The position numbers were made by a program, and so were the translations under genes. The notes beneath the pieces are model-generated. The model did no database searches and was not told the origin of the DNA. It saw nothing but the letters and a program-made list of their open reading frames with translations. A DNA stretch of 11,582 bases from the NCBI GenBank assembly GCA_021775655.1, contig JAJFHK010000287.1, positions 1 to 11,582 of the forward strand, in the 5' to 3' direction. Origin of the DNA: Filomicrobium sp. Lineage in GTDB: Bacteria > Pseudomonadota > Alphaproteobacteria > Rhizobiales > Hyphomicrobiaceae. This document shows positions 1 through 7,468 of this stretch, one piece after another (the first letter of the stretch is position 1; the number at the start of each line of letters is the position of its first letter).

Positions 1-657
1 CATCACGGCTTTGACGAATTTGCTATCGCGCTTGGCTATATGGGCGATTACATCAAGAAATACTTTCTGGACTATGGGAATCTGAGTGGTGATCTTTCTG
101 TTAGCCTCAGGCGCGACGGCACATCAAAATTCATTCAGACGAATAGCAACCAACCTGATTGGAATGTCGAGCTCATAGAAACGGGTATGGAAACATTGAC
201 CGGTGGACGCATCAAGCGCCTCAGTCCAGTTATCGGTAACGAGACTTTCCTGCTGACGTGGGGGGACGGCGTTTCTGATGTCAACATTAGCGACCTCATC
301 AAGTTCCACCGCGCCCACGGGAAACTCGCAACAGTGACTGCCGTTCGGCCAACTGCACGATATGGCCACATGGTTTTCGACGGTGAGCAGGTCATCAGGT
401 TCGAGGAGAAGCCTCAGACCGCTGAGGGCTGGATCAACGGTGCATTTTTTGTCCTTGAGCCAGAAGTGATGGAATACATCGACGGCGATATGGTCATGTT
501 CGAGCACGCCCCCATGGAACGTCTTGCGGCGGAAGGTCAACTGATGGCGTACCGTCATCAAGGCTTCTGGTCCTGCATGGATACCTTGCGTGACAAGCAC
601 CGTCTCGAAGAAATGTGGAACTCGGGCGATCGCCCCTGGGCAACGTGGGAAAACTAA
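1..657 (+). CDS. rfbF: Glucose-1-phosphate cytidylyltransferase, 5' end cut off by window
   Basis: This cytoplasmic enzyme of the nucleotidyltransferase family joins CTP and glucose-1-phosphate to give CDP-glucose, the entry point to CDP-linked 6-deoxy and dideoxy sugars. The frame is open from base 1 ([20 protein letters not shown]), so the ATG at 40 is internal. The 218 visible residues, against roughly 257 for the family, imply that about 40 are missing, including the N-terminal nucleotide-binding loop (LAGGxGTR type). Family marks seen are [29 protein letters not shown] and, near the C-terminus, [18 protein letters not shown] followed by GDRPW. These point to the cytidylyl (RfbF) branch rather than the thymidylyl (RmlA) or uridylyl (GalU) branches. 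The stop lies only 2 bases before the next start, so the two genes are almost certainly co-transcribed and translationally coupled. Function is recognised by motif, not tested. Confidence 0.9.
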   Translation, partial: HHGFDEFAIALGYMGDYIKKYFLDYGNLSGDLSVSLRRDGTSKFIQTNSNQPDWNVELIETGMETLTGGRIKRLSPVIGNETFLLTWGDGVSDVNISDLIKFHRAHGKLATVTAVRPTARYGHMVFDGEQVIRFEEKPQTAEGWINGAFFVLEPEVMEYIDGDMVMFEHAPMERLAAEGQLMAYRHQGFWSCMDTLRDKHRLEEMWNSGDRPWATWEN

Positions 658-659
658 GT

Positions 660-3005
660 ATGCGCGTACTCGTTACAGGCCACCTGGGTTATATCGGCAC
701 GGTACTGACGCCGCTCTTGAAAAGCGCGGGCCATGATGTCGCCGGCATAGACAGCGACCTTTTCCGTCGCTGCACGTATGAGCCTGCTGGCCCCATGGAT
801 GCGGTGCCTACCATTCGCAAGGATGTTCGCGATATTGAGATATCCGATCTCATCGGCTTTGATGCGGTCATGCATCTCGCCGGCTTGTCCAACGACCCGC
901 TCGGTGACTTTCATCCGGACATAACTGACCAGATTAATCATCTAGCCACCATGCACGTCGCACGACTGGCAAAGCTGGCCGGCGTGAAGCGCTTCATCTT
1001 TTCATCTTCTTGCAGTAACTATGGCGCCGCCGGCGACGATTTCCTCGACGAGAACAGCGCATTTAATCCTGTCACGCCCTACGGCGTTTCGAAGGTGCGC
1101 TCAGAGGAAGGACTCGTCGCACTTGCCGACGACAACTTCTGTCCGACCTTATTGCGAAGCGCCACTGCGTACGGCGTCTCACCGCGTCTGCGCTTTGATC
1201 TCGTGCTCAACAATCTCACCGCATGGGCCGTCACCACCGGTGAGATCCATATGAAGTCCGACGGAACGCCTTGGCGTCCAATCGTCCATATCGAAGATAT
1301 CTCGAGGGCATTCATCGCCGTTCTCCACGCTCCCACCGATTTGGTCAGCAACGAGGCGTTCAACGTCGGCGTTACCGATCACAACTATCAAATCCGGGAC
1401 TTGGCCGAGATCGTCGCAGAGACAGTACCCAACTGCCGCATCACCTATGCGGAGAACGCCGGCCCCGATAAGCGTTGCTATCGCGTCAACTGCGATAAGA
1501 TTGCCAGGGTACTGCCGGAGTTCCAACCACAGTGGGATGCGCGCAAGGGCGCGAAAGAACTCTATGAAGCCTACAAGGCGTTGGATCTGACGCTGGAAGA
1601 ATTCGAGGGTCCTCGCTATCAGCGCATTGGCCATATCAAGAAGCTGATTTCCGAAAACATTATCGATATGAACCTCCGCCATATCGAACCGGAACCAGAA
1701 AATGCAGCAGCCGATACCGCCAAACCATCGAGCAGCCACAGCCCTGCTTTCGCGGAAGCTTGCTCAGACGCTACCTGCCATTCTTGCGGTCATACCGGCC
1801 TCACGCCGGTACTCGACCTTGGGGATATGCCGACCTCCGATGGCTTGATTGCGGACCCGCATCCGACGCGGTCAGATCCTCGCCATCCCTTGCAGGTCGG
1901 CTATTGCCCTGAATGTTCTCTGGTTCAACTTTTGAGCACGCTCTCAGCCGAAGAGATGTTCAACGACGGCTATCTCTATTATTCATCCTATTCGGATGAA
2001 CTGCTGCGACATTCGCGGGAGAACGCCCTCGAACTGATTGCTCGAAAGGAACTCGGACCCGAAAGCCTCGTGGTCGAAGTCGCAAGCAACGACGGTTATC
2101 TGTTGCGCAATTTTGTTGAGAACGGAATCTCTGTTCTGGGTATCGACCCTGCGCCCAATCAGGCAGCAGCGGCCAATGATGCCGGAGTGCGGACCATCAA
2201 CGAATTCTTTGGTGCGGCATTGGCTCAAAAACTGGCGGCCGAAGGTAACAAGGCCGATGTTGTGATTGCCAACAATGTCGTTGCCCACGTAACCGATCCC
2301 AACGATTTGCTGCGCGGTTTCCGCGAAATCTTGAAACCTGATGGCATCGTCGTCGTCGAATTTCCCTATGTGAGGGACCTCATCGACCATGGGGAATTCG
2401 ATACGATTTATCACGAGCACCTTTGTTACTTCTCGGTCACCAGTGCGAAGCGGTTGTTTGAGCGCAACGGTCTCTATCTGCAAGACGTACGTCGCTTGCC
2501 GATCCACGGCGGTTCGTTGCGCCTGTTCTTTTCATTGGAAGATGCTCCGAGCCAGGCAGTTCGCGACATTCTCCAAGAGGAAGCGGAGATCGGCCTGAAC
2601 AAACGGGATTATTTCGAGGAATTTGGTCGGCGCGTCGCGGAGTTCCGGCAGCGCGCGCGGCAGCTTCTTGGTGAGTTGAAAAAAGACGGCAAGCGGCTCG
2701 CCGCCTACGGTGCCGCCGCCAAGGGGACAATCTTACTCAACTACATCGGCGTTAATGACAGCACGATCGACTATGTCGTCGATCGCAATCCGCACAAGCA
2801 GGGCAAATTTATGCCGGGTGTCCGCCTCAGGATCGACGAACCGTCGCGACTTCTGGAGGACCGGCCGGACTACGTCATCATCCTTCCGTGGAACTTCAAG
2901 TCTGAGATTATCTCGCAGCAAAGCGATTTTCTGAAGAACGGTGGAAAATTCATCGTTCCAATTCCGAACTTGGAAATCGTCGAAGCAGCCACTGTGTCAC
3001 AGTAA
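660..3005 (+). CDS. Fusion: NAD(P)-dependent sugar epimerase/reductase (SDR) + zinc-binding sugar C-methyltransferase
   Basis: A 781-residue two-enzyme protein. Residues 1-340 are an extended SDR: Rossmann loop GHLGYIG (7-13), HLAGLSNDP (72-80), SSSCSNYG (115-122) and catalytic YGVSK (Tyr141, Lys145). The position where 4,6-dehydratases carry T-D-E reads S-C-S, so it is more likely an epimerase or ketoreductase. A Pro/Glu/Ala/Ser-rich linker (343-372) follows. The second half is a TylC3/TcaB9-type C-methyltransferase: zinc Cys pairs C373-x2-C376 and C416-x2-C419, SAM site VEVASNDG (472-479), active-site motif YHEH (584-587), and a C-terminal Rossmann-like domain with GAAAKG (684-689) and LPWNFKSEI. 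The ATG at 660 is preferred over 615 because the Rossmann fold starts there and GGGA (647-650) sits 9 bases upstream. Inferred role: C-methylation of a CDP-keto-sugar, then epimerisation or reduction of the same sugar. The frame is intact through the join, so a real fusion is likely. Confidence 0.85.
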   Translation: MRVLVTGHLGYIGTVLTPLLKSAGHDVAGIDSDLFRRCTYEPAGPMDAVPTIRKDVRDIEISDLIGFDAVMHLAGLSNDPLGDFHPDITDQINHLATMHVARLAKLAGVKRFIFSSSCSNYGAAGDDFLDENSAFNPVTPYGVSKVRSEEGLVALADDNFCPTLLRSATAYGVSPRLRFDLVLNNLTAWAVTTGEIHMKSDGTPWRPIVHIEDISRAFIAVLHAPTDLVSNEAFNVGVTDHNYQIRDLAEIVAETVPNCRITYAENAGPDKRCYRVNCDKIARVLPEFQPQWDARKGAKELYEAYKALDLTLEEFEGPRYQRIGHIKKLISENIIDMNLRHIEPEPENAAADTAKPSSSHSPAFAEACSDATCHSCGHTGLTPVLDLGDMPTSDGLIADPHPTRSDPRHPLQVGYCPECSLVQLLSTLSAEEMFNDGYLYYSSYSDELLRHSRENALELIARKELGPESLVVEVASNDGYLLRNFVENGISVLGIDPAPNQAAAANDAGVRTINEFFGAALAQKLAAEGNKADVVIANNVVAHVTDPNDLLRGFREILKPDGIVVVEFPYVRDLIDHGEFDTIYHEHLCYFSVTSAKRLFERNGLYLQDVRRLPIHGGSLRLFFSLEDAPSQAVRDILQEEAEIGLNKRDYFEEFGRRVAEFRQRARQLLGELKKDGKRLAAYGAAAKGTILLNYIGVNDSTIDYVVDRNPHKQGKFMPGVRLRIDEPSRLLEDRPDYVIILPWNFKSEIISQQSDFLKNGGKFIVPIPNLEIVEAATVSQ

Positions 3006-3082
3006 GCAATTTTTTACGGCGTCGTCCGCTGATCGCTGCGAGGCAACGCGGAACCGCCATTTGTCCGCGAGGCTCCGGAGCG

Positions 3083-4333
3083 ATGACACAGACACCGGTC
3101 AGTCAGAACGATGTAACTCCAACCACCGATGGCAATCGCCAAAGTGCCTGCCCTGCTTGCGGGTCCAGGCAACCTCGTGACGCATTCTACCGGGTTGACC
3201 AGATCCCGATTCAGAGCTGCGTTTTGCTTTCAAGCCACGAAGAAGCAATCTCTTACCCCCGTCGTGATCTAGAACTGGTTTTCTGCAAGGACTGCGGCTT
3301 TATCTGCAATCACATATTTGATCAATCGATTGTCGAATACGCCACGGCCACCGAAGAGTCGCAGCATTTCTCCGGCACGTTCAGCAACTTTGCAAAACGT
3401 CTAGCCAAAGAGATCGCGGACAGGTTTCCTCTTGCTCAAAAGCATGTTCTCGAAATCGGCTGCGGTAAGGGCGACTTCCTGATCGAACTCTGCCAGCTTG
3501 CTGATTGCACAGGGTTAGGAGTCGATCCCGGATTCAATCCTGACCGATTGAATGCAACCGAATTTAATAAGGGTTATGATTCTGAGCGCATCAAATTTCT
3601 CGCGGATTATTTCGGACCGGAGCATGCCTACCTAATGGCCGATTTGATCATGTGCCGTCATACGCTCGAACACATCGTCAACGTAGCCGAGTTCGTTCGC
3701 CATATCAGAAGCAGCATCGGCGACAATCTTGAAGCGAGAGTATTCTTCGAGACGCCTGATGCCGAACGGGTGCTCGTGGAAGGCGCGTTCTGGGACATTT
3801 ACTACGAGCATTGTACCTATTTCACGAGCGCGACCCACGCCGAACTCTTCGAACGGGAAGGCTATGTCGTGGACGAAACCCGTCTCGATTATGATAACCA
3901 GTACATTATCCAATATTCACGGCCCAGCGCTGCCACCGGCTATAAAACCGAGCACGACAAGGCAACGGTCGAGACAATCGCGGCGCAGGTCGAAGCCTTC
4001 CGCCCCCGCGTCGCCCAGGCTCAGGCCAAATGGCGCAAATTCGTCGAGGACTGCATAGCGGACGGCAAGCGCGTCGTCGTATGGGGCGGCGGTTCGAAGT
4101 GTGTGTCCTTCCTCACCACGCTCAAATTCCAGGACGAGATTTCAGGAGTGGTCGACATAAACCCGTTCAAGCAGGGCAAATACCTCCCAGGTACCGGCCA
4201 CAAAGTCATTGCCCCCGGCGACTTACAGTCTTTGTCGCCTGATGTCGTGATCGTCATGAACCCAATTTACGTGGGCGAGATTAGCAACTTACTCGGCGAG
4301 TTCGGTCTGGCACCGGACGTCGTCGCGGTCTAA
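3083..4333 (+). CDS. SAM-dependent sugar C-methyltransferase homologue, first stand-alone copy
   Basis: A 416-residue cytoplasmic class I methyltransferase with the same three-part layout as the second half of the upstream fusion. There is a zinc-binding N-domain (C23-x2-C26 and C68-x2-C71), a SAM-binding domain with LEIGCGKGDF (E124 to D131) and RHTLEH, and a C-terminal domain containing WGGGSK (334-339) and VDINPFKQGKYLPG. The active-site motif reads YYEH (240-243) instead of YHEH, and the C-terminal PWNF-SEI segment is replaced by NPIYVGEI. It therefore belongs to a different subgroup from the fused enzyme and may act on another sugar or position. The ATG at 3083 has CGGAG (3075-3079) just upstream. 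The 77 bases separating it from the fusion contain a T-run (3010-3015) but no convincing hairpin, so one operon is likely. The true methyl acceptor is unknown. Confidence 0.82.
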   Translation: MTQTPVSQNDVTPTTDGNRQSACPACGSRQPRDAFYRVDQIPIQSCVLLSSHEEAISYPRRDLELVFCKDCGFICNHIFDQSIVEYATATEESQHFSGTFSNFAKRLAKEIADRFPLAQKHVLEIGCGKGDFLIELCQLADCTGLGVDPGFNPDRLNATEFNKGYDSERIKFLADYFGPEHAYLMADLIMCRHTLEHIVNVAEFVRHIRSSIGDNLEARVFFETPDAERVLVEGAFWDIYYEHCTYFTSATHAELFEREGYVVDETRLDYDNQYIIQYSRPSAATGYKTEHDKATVETIAAQVEAFRPRVAQAQAKWRKFVEDCIADGKRVVVWGGGSKCVSFLTTLKFQDEISGVVDINPFKQGKYLPGTGHKVIAPGDLQSLSPDVVIVMNPIYVGEISNLLGEFGLAPDVVAV

Positions 4334-4343
4334 GGCACTTGTT

Positions 4344-4360
4344 GCAAGGAAAACCAAGTG
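4344..4360 (+). promoter_or_regulatory. Ribosome binding site and GTG start of third methyltransferase
   Basis: AAGGA at 4346-4350 stands 7 bases before GTG at 4358-4360. No ATG in this frame would retain the N-terminal zinc-binding cysteines (C10 and C13), so GTG is the best start. Confidence 0.6.
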
Positions 4361-5560
4361 AACAGCACCGATCGCACGGCAACCTGCACATGTTGCAAGG
4401 CAACTTCCGATCTTCACATTTTCCAGCAAGCCAATTTGCCAGTGGTTTGTAACGAGTTGCGCGACACAAGAGAGCAAGCGCTTTCCGTCACTCTGGGCGA
4501 CATCGATCTTATTTACTGCGAGAATTGCGGCTCTATCAGTAACGCGGCATTCGACCCGGAGCGCATTGAATATGATGCGCTGTACGAAAACGCCCTTCAT
4601 TTCTCCGAAAAATTTCAAGCCTTCGCCGCGTCGCTCGCAGACCGCCTAGTTGCCGACTACGACTTGAAGGGCAAGTGCGTTGCTGAGATCGGATGCGGAG
4701 ATGGATATTTTCTGCGCCTATTGCGCCGCCGTGGGGCGGGCATGGCCGTAGGCTATGACCCGTCGATGTCGGATGGCCGTCTTGCAAGCCTCCCGAAGGA
4801 CGATGGCGTTACGATTTGTCCGGAGTATTTCGGGGATCAGAATATTCCAGACAATGTCAACGCGCTCATCTGCCGGCACGTTCTTGAGCACATTCCATCA
4901 CCAGTTGAGTTCTTGACGGATATCCGGGCGAAAATCGAGGGCCATGACTGCGTCGTCTACTTTGAGGTTCCAAACGCAGGGTGGATGCTAGAGAGCCACA
5001 GCCTATGGGACGTCATTTATGAACACGTAACCTATTGGACACCCGAAGCTCTCGAAACTGCCTTTCGCAAAGCAGGTTTTGTTCCTCTCAATATTAGCAC
5101 CGACTTCAACGACCAGTATCTGATGATCGAAGCGCGGCCGGCTAATGTCGCGTCGACGCCGACGCCGACGGGAAGGTCCCCGGATCTCAAGAAATGGCAA
5201 TCGTCATCGCAAAACTTTGGTGCCGTCACACGCCAACTTCTGAACGGCTGGCAGGAGCGGTTGTCGGGCATGCAAAAGGAGGAGCGTAGCGCTGTGTTGT
5301 GGGGAGGCGGTTCTAAAGGCGTGACGTTCTTAAATGCTGTCGAAGCCGCAAGGCAATCCGTCCGCGCCGTCGTAGACGTAAATGAGCGTAAGCAGGGCAA
5401 GTTCGTACCGGGAACGGCGCACCCTATCGTTGCGCCCACCGAGCTGCGGGCACTGGCACCCGACCTCGTGATCGTTGCCAACAAGATATATCTCGAGGAA
5501 ATCCGTAGTGAGATCAGTTCGATGGGCCTTGAGCCGGAATTCGATATATTAACCGGCTAG
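4358..5560 (+). CDS. SAM-dependent sugar C-methyltransferase homologue, second stand-alone copy
   Basis: A 400-residue paralogue of the preceding gene. Both share zinc Cys pairs (here C10-x2-C13 and C54-x2-C57), the SAM motif AEIGCGDGYF (E110 to G116), RHVLEHI, a YEH motif and WGGGSKG (315-321) followed by VDVNERKQGKFVPG. The catalytic motif reads IYEH (220-223): the first Tyr present in both upstream enzymes is Ile here, while Glu and His are kept. Translation starts at GTG 4358, supported by GCAAGGA (4344-4350) 7 bases upstream and by the zinc motif beginning almost at once. The gap to the previous gene is 24 bases, consistent with one operon. A short Thr-Pro-rich linker (about 266-272) lies before the C-terminal domain. 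Methylation of a keto-sugar nucleotide is inferred from family; a different substrate from its neighbour is likely given the divergence. Confidence 0.82.
   Translation: MNSTDRTATCTCCKATSDLHIFQQANLPVVCNELRDTREQALSVTLGDIDLIYCENCGSISNAAFDPERIEYDALYENALHFSEKFQAFAASLADRLVADYDLKGKCVAEIGCGDGYFLRLLRRRGAGMAVGYDPSMSDGRLASLPKDDGVTICPEYFGDQNIPDNVNALICRHVLEHIPSPVEFLTDIRAKIEGHDCVVYFEVPNAGWMLESHSLWDVIYEHVTYWTPEALETAFRKAGFVPLNISTDFNDQYLMIEARPANVASTPTPTGRSPDLKKWQSSSQNFGAVTRQLLNGWQERLSGMQKEERSAVLWGGGSKGVTFLNAVEAARQSVRAVVDVNERKQGKFVPGTAHPIVAPTELRALAPDLVIVANKIYLEEIRSEISSMGLEPEFDILTG
5154..5170 (+). repeat. Short CGACGC tandem repeat inside methyltransferase gene
   Basis: About 2.8 copies of the hexamer CGACGC. 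In frame it encodes an alternating Thr-Pro stretch in the linker before the C-terminal domain. Gain or loss of a unit would keep the frame and change linker length by two residues. Confidence 0.6.
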
Positions 5561-5616
5561 GTTTTGTTCACTCGAATCACCGACTTGCATCAAACAACGG
5601 TGGATTTTCAAGGATT

Positions 5617-5979
5617 CTACTGACGACCAAAATCATCCTCAATGCGAACGATGTCGTCCTCATCGAGCAGGTCGCCCAACTGCGTTTCGATAATCACGAG
5701 ATCCTTCACATCATCGTTGACAATGCGATGCTTCATCAGCTTGGGAACGTGCACTGACTCGAGTGGAGACAGTCTTACTTCGTTGTCGCCCACAGCGGCA
5801 ATTCCCCGGCCCTCGACGCAAGTCCATATGTCATCGCGCCCTTGATGATATTGAAGCGAAAGCCGGGCGCCCTGCTTCACCGTGATGCGCTTCACTGTGT
5901 GCCTCTCCCCGACGTCAAGCACAATCCAATGCCCCCAAGGACGCGTGTCTTCGTCTCCGACTTTGTAACGGACTGCCAC
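5617..5979 (-). CDS. Small cupin, C-terminal-type mannose-6-phosphate isomerase domain
   Basis: A 120-residue single-domain cupin resembling the C-terminal domain of bifunctional ManC/type II phosphomannose isomerases: DTRPWGHWIVLDVG (11-24), VKRITVKQGARLSLQYH (29-45), HVPKLMKHRI (77-86) and DEDDIVRIEDDFGR near the end. An upstream in-frame ATG at 6111 would add 44 Cys/Arg-rich residues unlike the family. The GTG at 5979 is chosen because GGAGG (5988-5992) lies 8 bases before it and the cupin homology begins immediately after. Canonical members read LSLQYHHHRAEHW; here the core is HQGRDDIW, with Glu to Asp and a His lost, so metal binding or catalysis may be altered. It is convergent with the methyltransferases (56-base gap) and divergent from the GT61 gene. 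A role in sugar-phosphate isomerisation or sugar binding is a guess from family and context. Confidence 0.8.
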   Translation of the reverse strand: MAVRYKVGDEDTRPWGHWIVLDVGERHTVKRITVKQGARLSLQYHQGRDDIWTCVEGRGIAAVGDNEVRLSPLESVHVPKLMKHRIVNDDVKDLVIIETQLGDLLDEDDIVRIEDDFGRQ

Positions 5980-5992
5980 AGTGACTGCCTCC
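5977..5992 (-). promoter_or_regulatory. Ribosome binding site and GTG start of cupin gene
   Basis: Reading the - strand, GGAGG (5992-5988) is followed by 8 bases and then GTG (5979-5977). This strong site decides for the short 120-residue protein over the longer frame from 6111. Confidence 0.7.
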
Positions 5993-6287
5993 AAAACACT
6001 CGCGATAATCTTTACTTCGAAGATGGTTCTCTCGGACCACGCCCATGGTTGCGTGAGACCTTGCTGCCTCCGGCACGCCCGCACCGTAGAGAGGCAAAGC
6101 GCGCAAACCAACGCAAGCTTTAGGATTTAGTTAAGCACGTCACTGGAAAGAAGGAACTGCGGCCGATAGTATTCGGCGCTGTCGAATCTGCTCGATCAAA
6201 TCAACTCTGTTGCCAGATTCCGCACAACGACCTAACGTCGCCGCAGCCGGCGCTACTCGGGAACGTCGGTGAACATCCTGAAATGAC
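5980..6287. other. Divergent intergenic region between cupin and GT61 genes
   Basis: This 308-base gap lies between two genes transcribed away from each other, so it should hold promoters for both. Open frames crossing it (for example the extension of the cupin frame to 6111) show no recognisable protein. One candidate + strand promoter is listed separately at 6210-6238. No convincing - strand promoter, RNA gene or repeat was seen. Confidence 0.5.
6210..6238 (+). promoter_or_regulatory. Candidate sigma70-like promoter for the GT61-GT2 pair
   Basis: TTGCCA (6210-6215) matches the -35 consensus at 5 of 6 bases and is followed, after exactly 17 bases, by TAACGT (6233-6238), which keeps only T, A and the final T of the -10 box. 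It would give a leader of about 40 bases before the GTG at 6288. The weak -10 makes this tentative. Confidence 0.25.
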
Positions 6288-7442
6288 GTGATTGATGAAA
6301 ATCGGAGCGTATTGTTGTCGCCACTTACTTTGTTTGGGCGCGTTTCCCGCTTCTTGCATTGGTTGTTCTATAGGCTCCACGTAAGAGCGGCCTGGGTTAT
6401 CTGGGACCTTTTGCGAGTTCTACACCCATCCGCAGTTGTCGAACGCTTGCATGACACACGGCAAGAAGAGCAGCTGCCGGAAGTGCCTTTTCGCCGCCGG
6501 TCGGAACGATTGGCAACCCGCCTATTGAAGGTTCGGCAAGAAGGCGCCTGGATAGAAAAGGAATACGGTTTTCCAATGCTTGGCCGCCTGCCGATCCGCG
6601 ATGCCTTGGCAGGCAAAGCAGAGGCTACGAGCCGCGATTTTTCATCGATGCAGTTTTTCAATGGTTATCCGTCGCTGTCCGATTTCGCTTTTGGCGGAGC
6701 AAAGGGCCTGCATTATTCGGAACCGCTTGTTTCGCTTCGACACCCTTATGAAGGCAATTACTATCATGCCACTATCGATATTCTTGGAGCCATCGCTCTT
6801 GCTGATGGTTTTGGTCTCGACCGAAAAGCCCCATTGTTGATCGGCCCGGCTCTTGCTCGAAGGCCGTTTTTCAACGATTGGCAGTCCATGGGTGAGTTGT
6901 CGCAACGAAATTGGGTCGTTCAGGATTCGCACGTCTCCGCGTCGGAGATTTGGGTTCCACAAGTGATACGACCACAGCGTGACCTATTGCTTCAGATACT
7001 AAAAATGTTCGCGCTTCCGGAAGCTTCTGGCGGGTCGTCCGATCTCTTGTTTGTGACGAGGTCGACAGGCGATGGCCGAACCCTGAGAAATTGGCCTGAA
7101 ATTGTGGAAGTTCTAGGTGATTACGACGTTAAAATTTTCGACCCTGGAGAAAACACGCTCGCTGAACAAATTGATGCTTTTAGACAAGCCTCGATGGTGA
7201 TTGGCATTCACGGTGCCGGCCTGACGAACTTGCTATTCCGGTTAGGGTTGCCAACAAGGGTACGCGAAATCTTTCCACCCCATGATGCGGACTGCGGCTT
7301 CAACCTTCTTTGCAAAGAGTTGGGATTCGAGTGGGCACCAGTGTTAGGACATTCAGCTACCGGCATGCGGCGCGATTCAGACTTTGCTTTGGATCCGCGA
7401 CTTCTTCGGCGTGAATTGGAAGCCCTACGTGCTCCGGTTTAG
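6288..7442 (+). CDS. GT61-family glycosyltransferase (DUF563)
   Basis: A 384-residue glycosyltransferase of the GT61 family, which transfers sugars from nucleotide donors; plant members include beta-1,2-xylosyltransferases, and bacterial members occur in surface-polysaccharide loci. Seen in the sequence are NYYHATIDI (157-165), the PLLIGPAL strand, LLFVTRSTGDGRTLRNWPEI, and the hallmark GIHGAGLTN (306-314) near the end of the catalytic domain. An N-terminal hydrophobic or amphipathic stretch (about 12-45, rich in Phe, Leu and Trp) may attach it to the inner face of the membrane. The start is uncertain: GTG 6288 opens the frame, but no good ribosome site precedes it, and an internal TTG near 6309 is possible. 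The next gene begins 23 bases after its stop, so the two form an operon. Donor and acceptor are unknown. Confidence 0.8.
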   Translation: MIDENRSVLLSPLTLFGRVSRFLHWLFYRLHVRAAWVIWDLLRVLHPSAVVERLHDTRQEEQLPEVPFRRRSERLATRLLKVRQEGAWIEKEYGFPMLGRLPIRDALAGKAEATSRDFSSMQFFNGYPSLSDFAFGGAKGLHYSEPLVSLRHPYEGNYYHATIDILGAIALADGFGLDRKAPLLIGPALARRPFFNDWQSMGELSQRNWVVQDSHVSASEIWVPQVIRPQRDLLLQILKMFALPEASGGSSDLLFVTRSTGDGRTLRNWPEIVEVLGDYDVKIFDPGENTLAEQIDAFRQASMVIGIHGAGLTNLLFRLGLPTRVREIFPPHDADCGFNLLCKELGFEWAPVLGHSATGMRRDSDFALDPRLLRRELEALRAPV

Positions 7443-7453
7443 GCTTGCTTATA

Positions 7454-7468
7454 GGGGAGCCGTCGATG
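7454..7468 (+). promoter_or_regulatory. Ribosome binding site fixing the ATG of the first GT2 gene
   Basis: GGGGAG (7454-7459) lies 6 bases before ATG 7466. This is preferred over the TTG at 7445, which would add seven residues and lacks such a site. Confidence 0.65.

Noticed and set aside
615..659. Earlier ATG for the fusion protein, overlapping rfbF
   Set aside because: It adds 15 residues before the Rossmann fold that normally begins with the MRVLVTG strand; ATG 660 has a ribosome site and a typical 2-base coupling gap.
2991..3015. Possible terminator after the fusion gene: ACTG/CAGT stem followed by six T
   Set aside because: The stem is only about 4 bp with a 5-base loop and the T-run starts 6 bases later; too weak, and the next gene appears to belong to the same operon.
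5579..5603. CACCG/CGGTG inverted repeat between the third methyltransferase and the cupin gene
   Set aside because: Only 5 bp with a loop of about 15 bases; cannot be distinguished from chance.
5980..6111. N-terminal extension of the cupin frame from ATG 6111
   Set aside because: The extra 44 residues are Cys- and Arg-rich with no family similarity, while GTG 5979 has a strong GGAGG site at the right distance.
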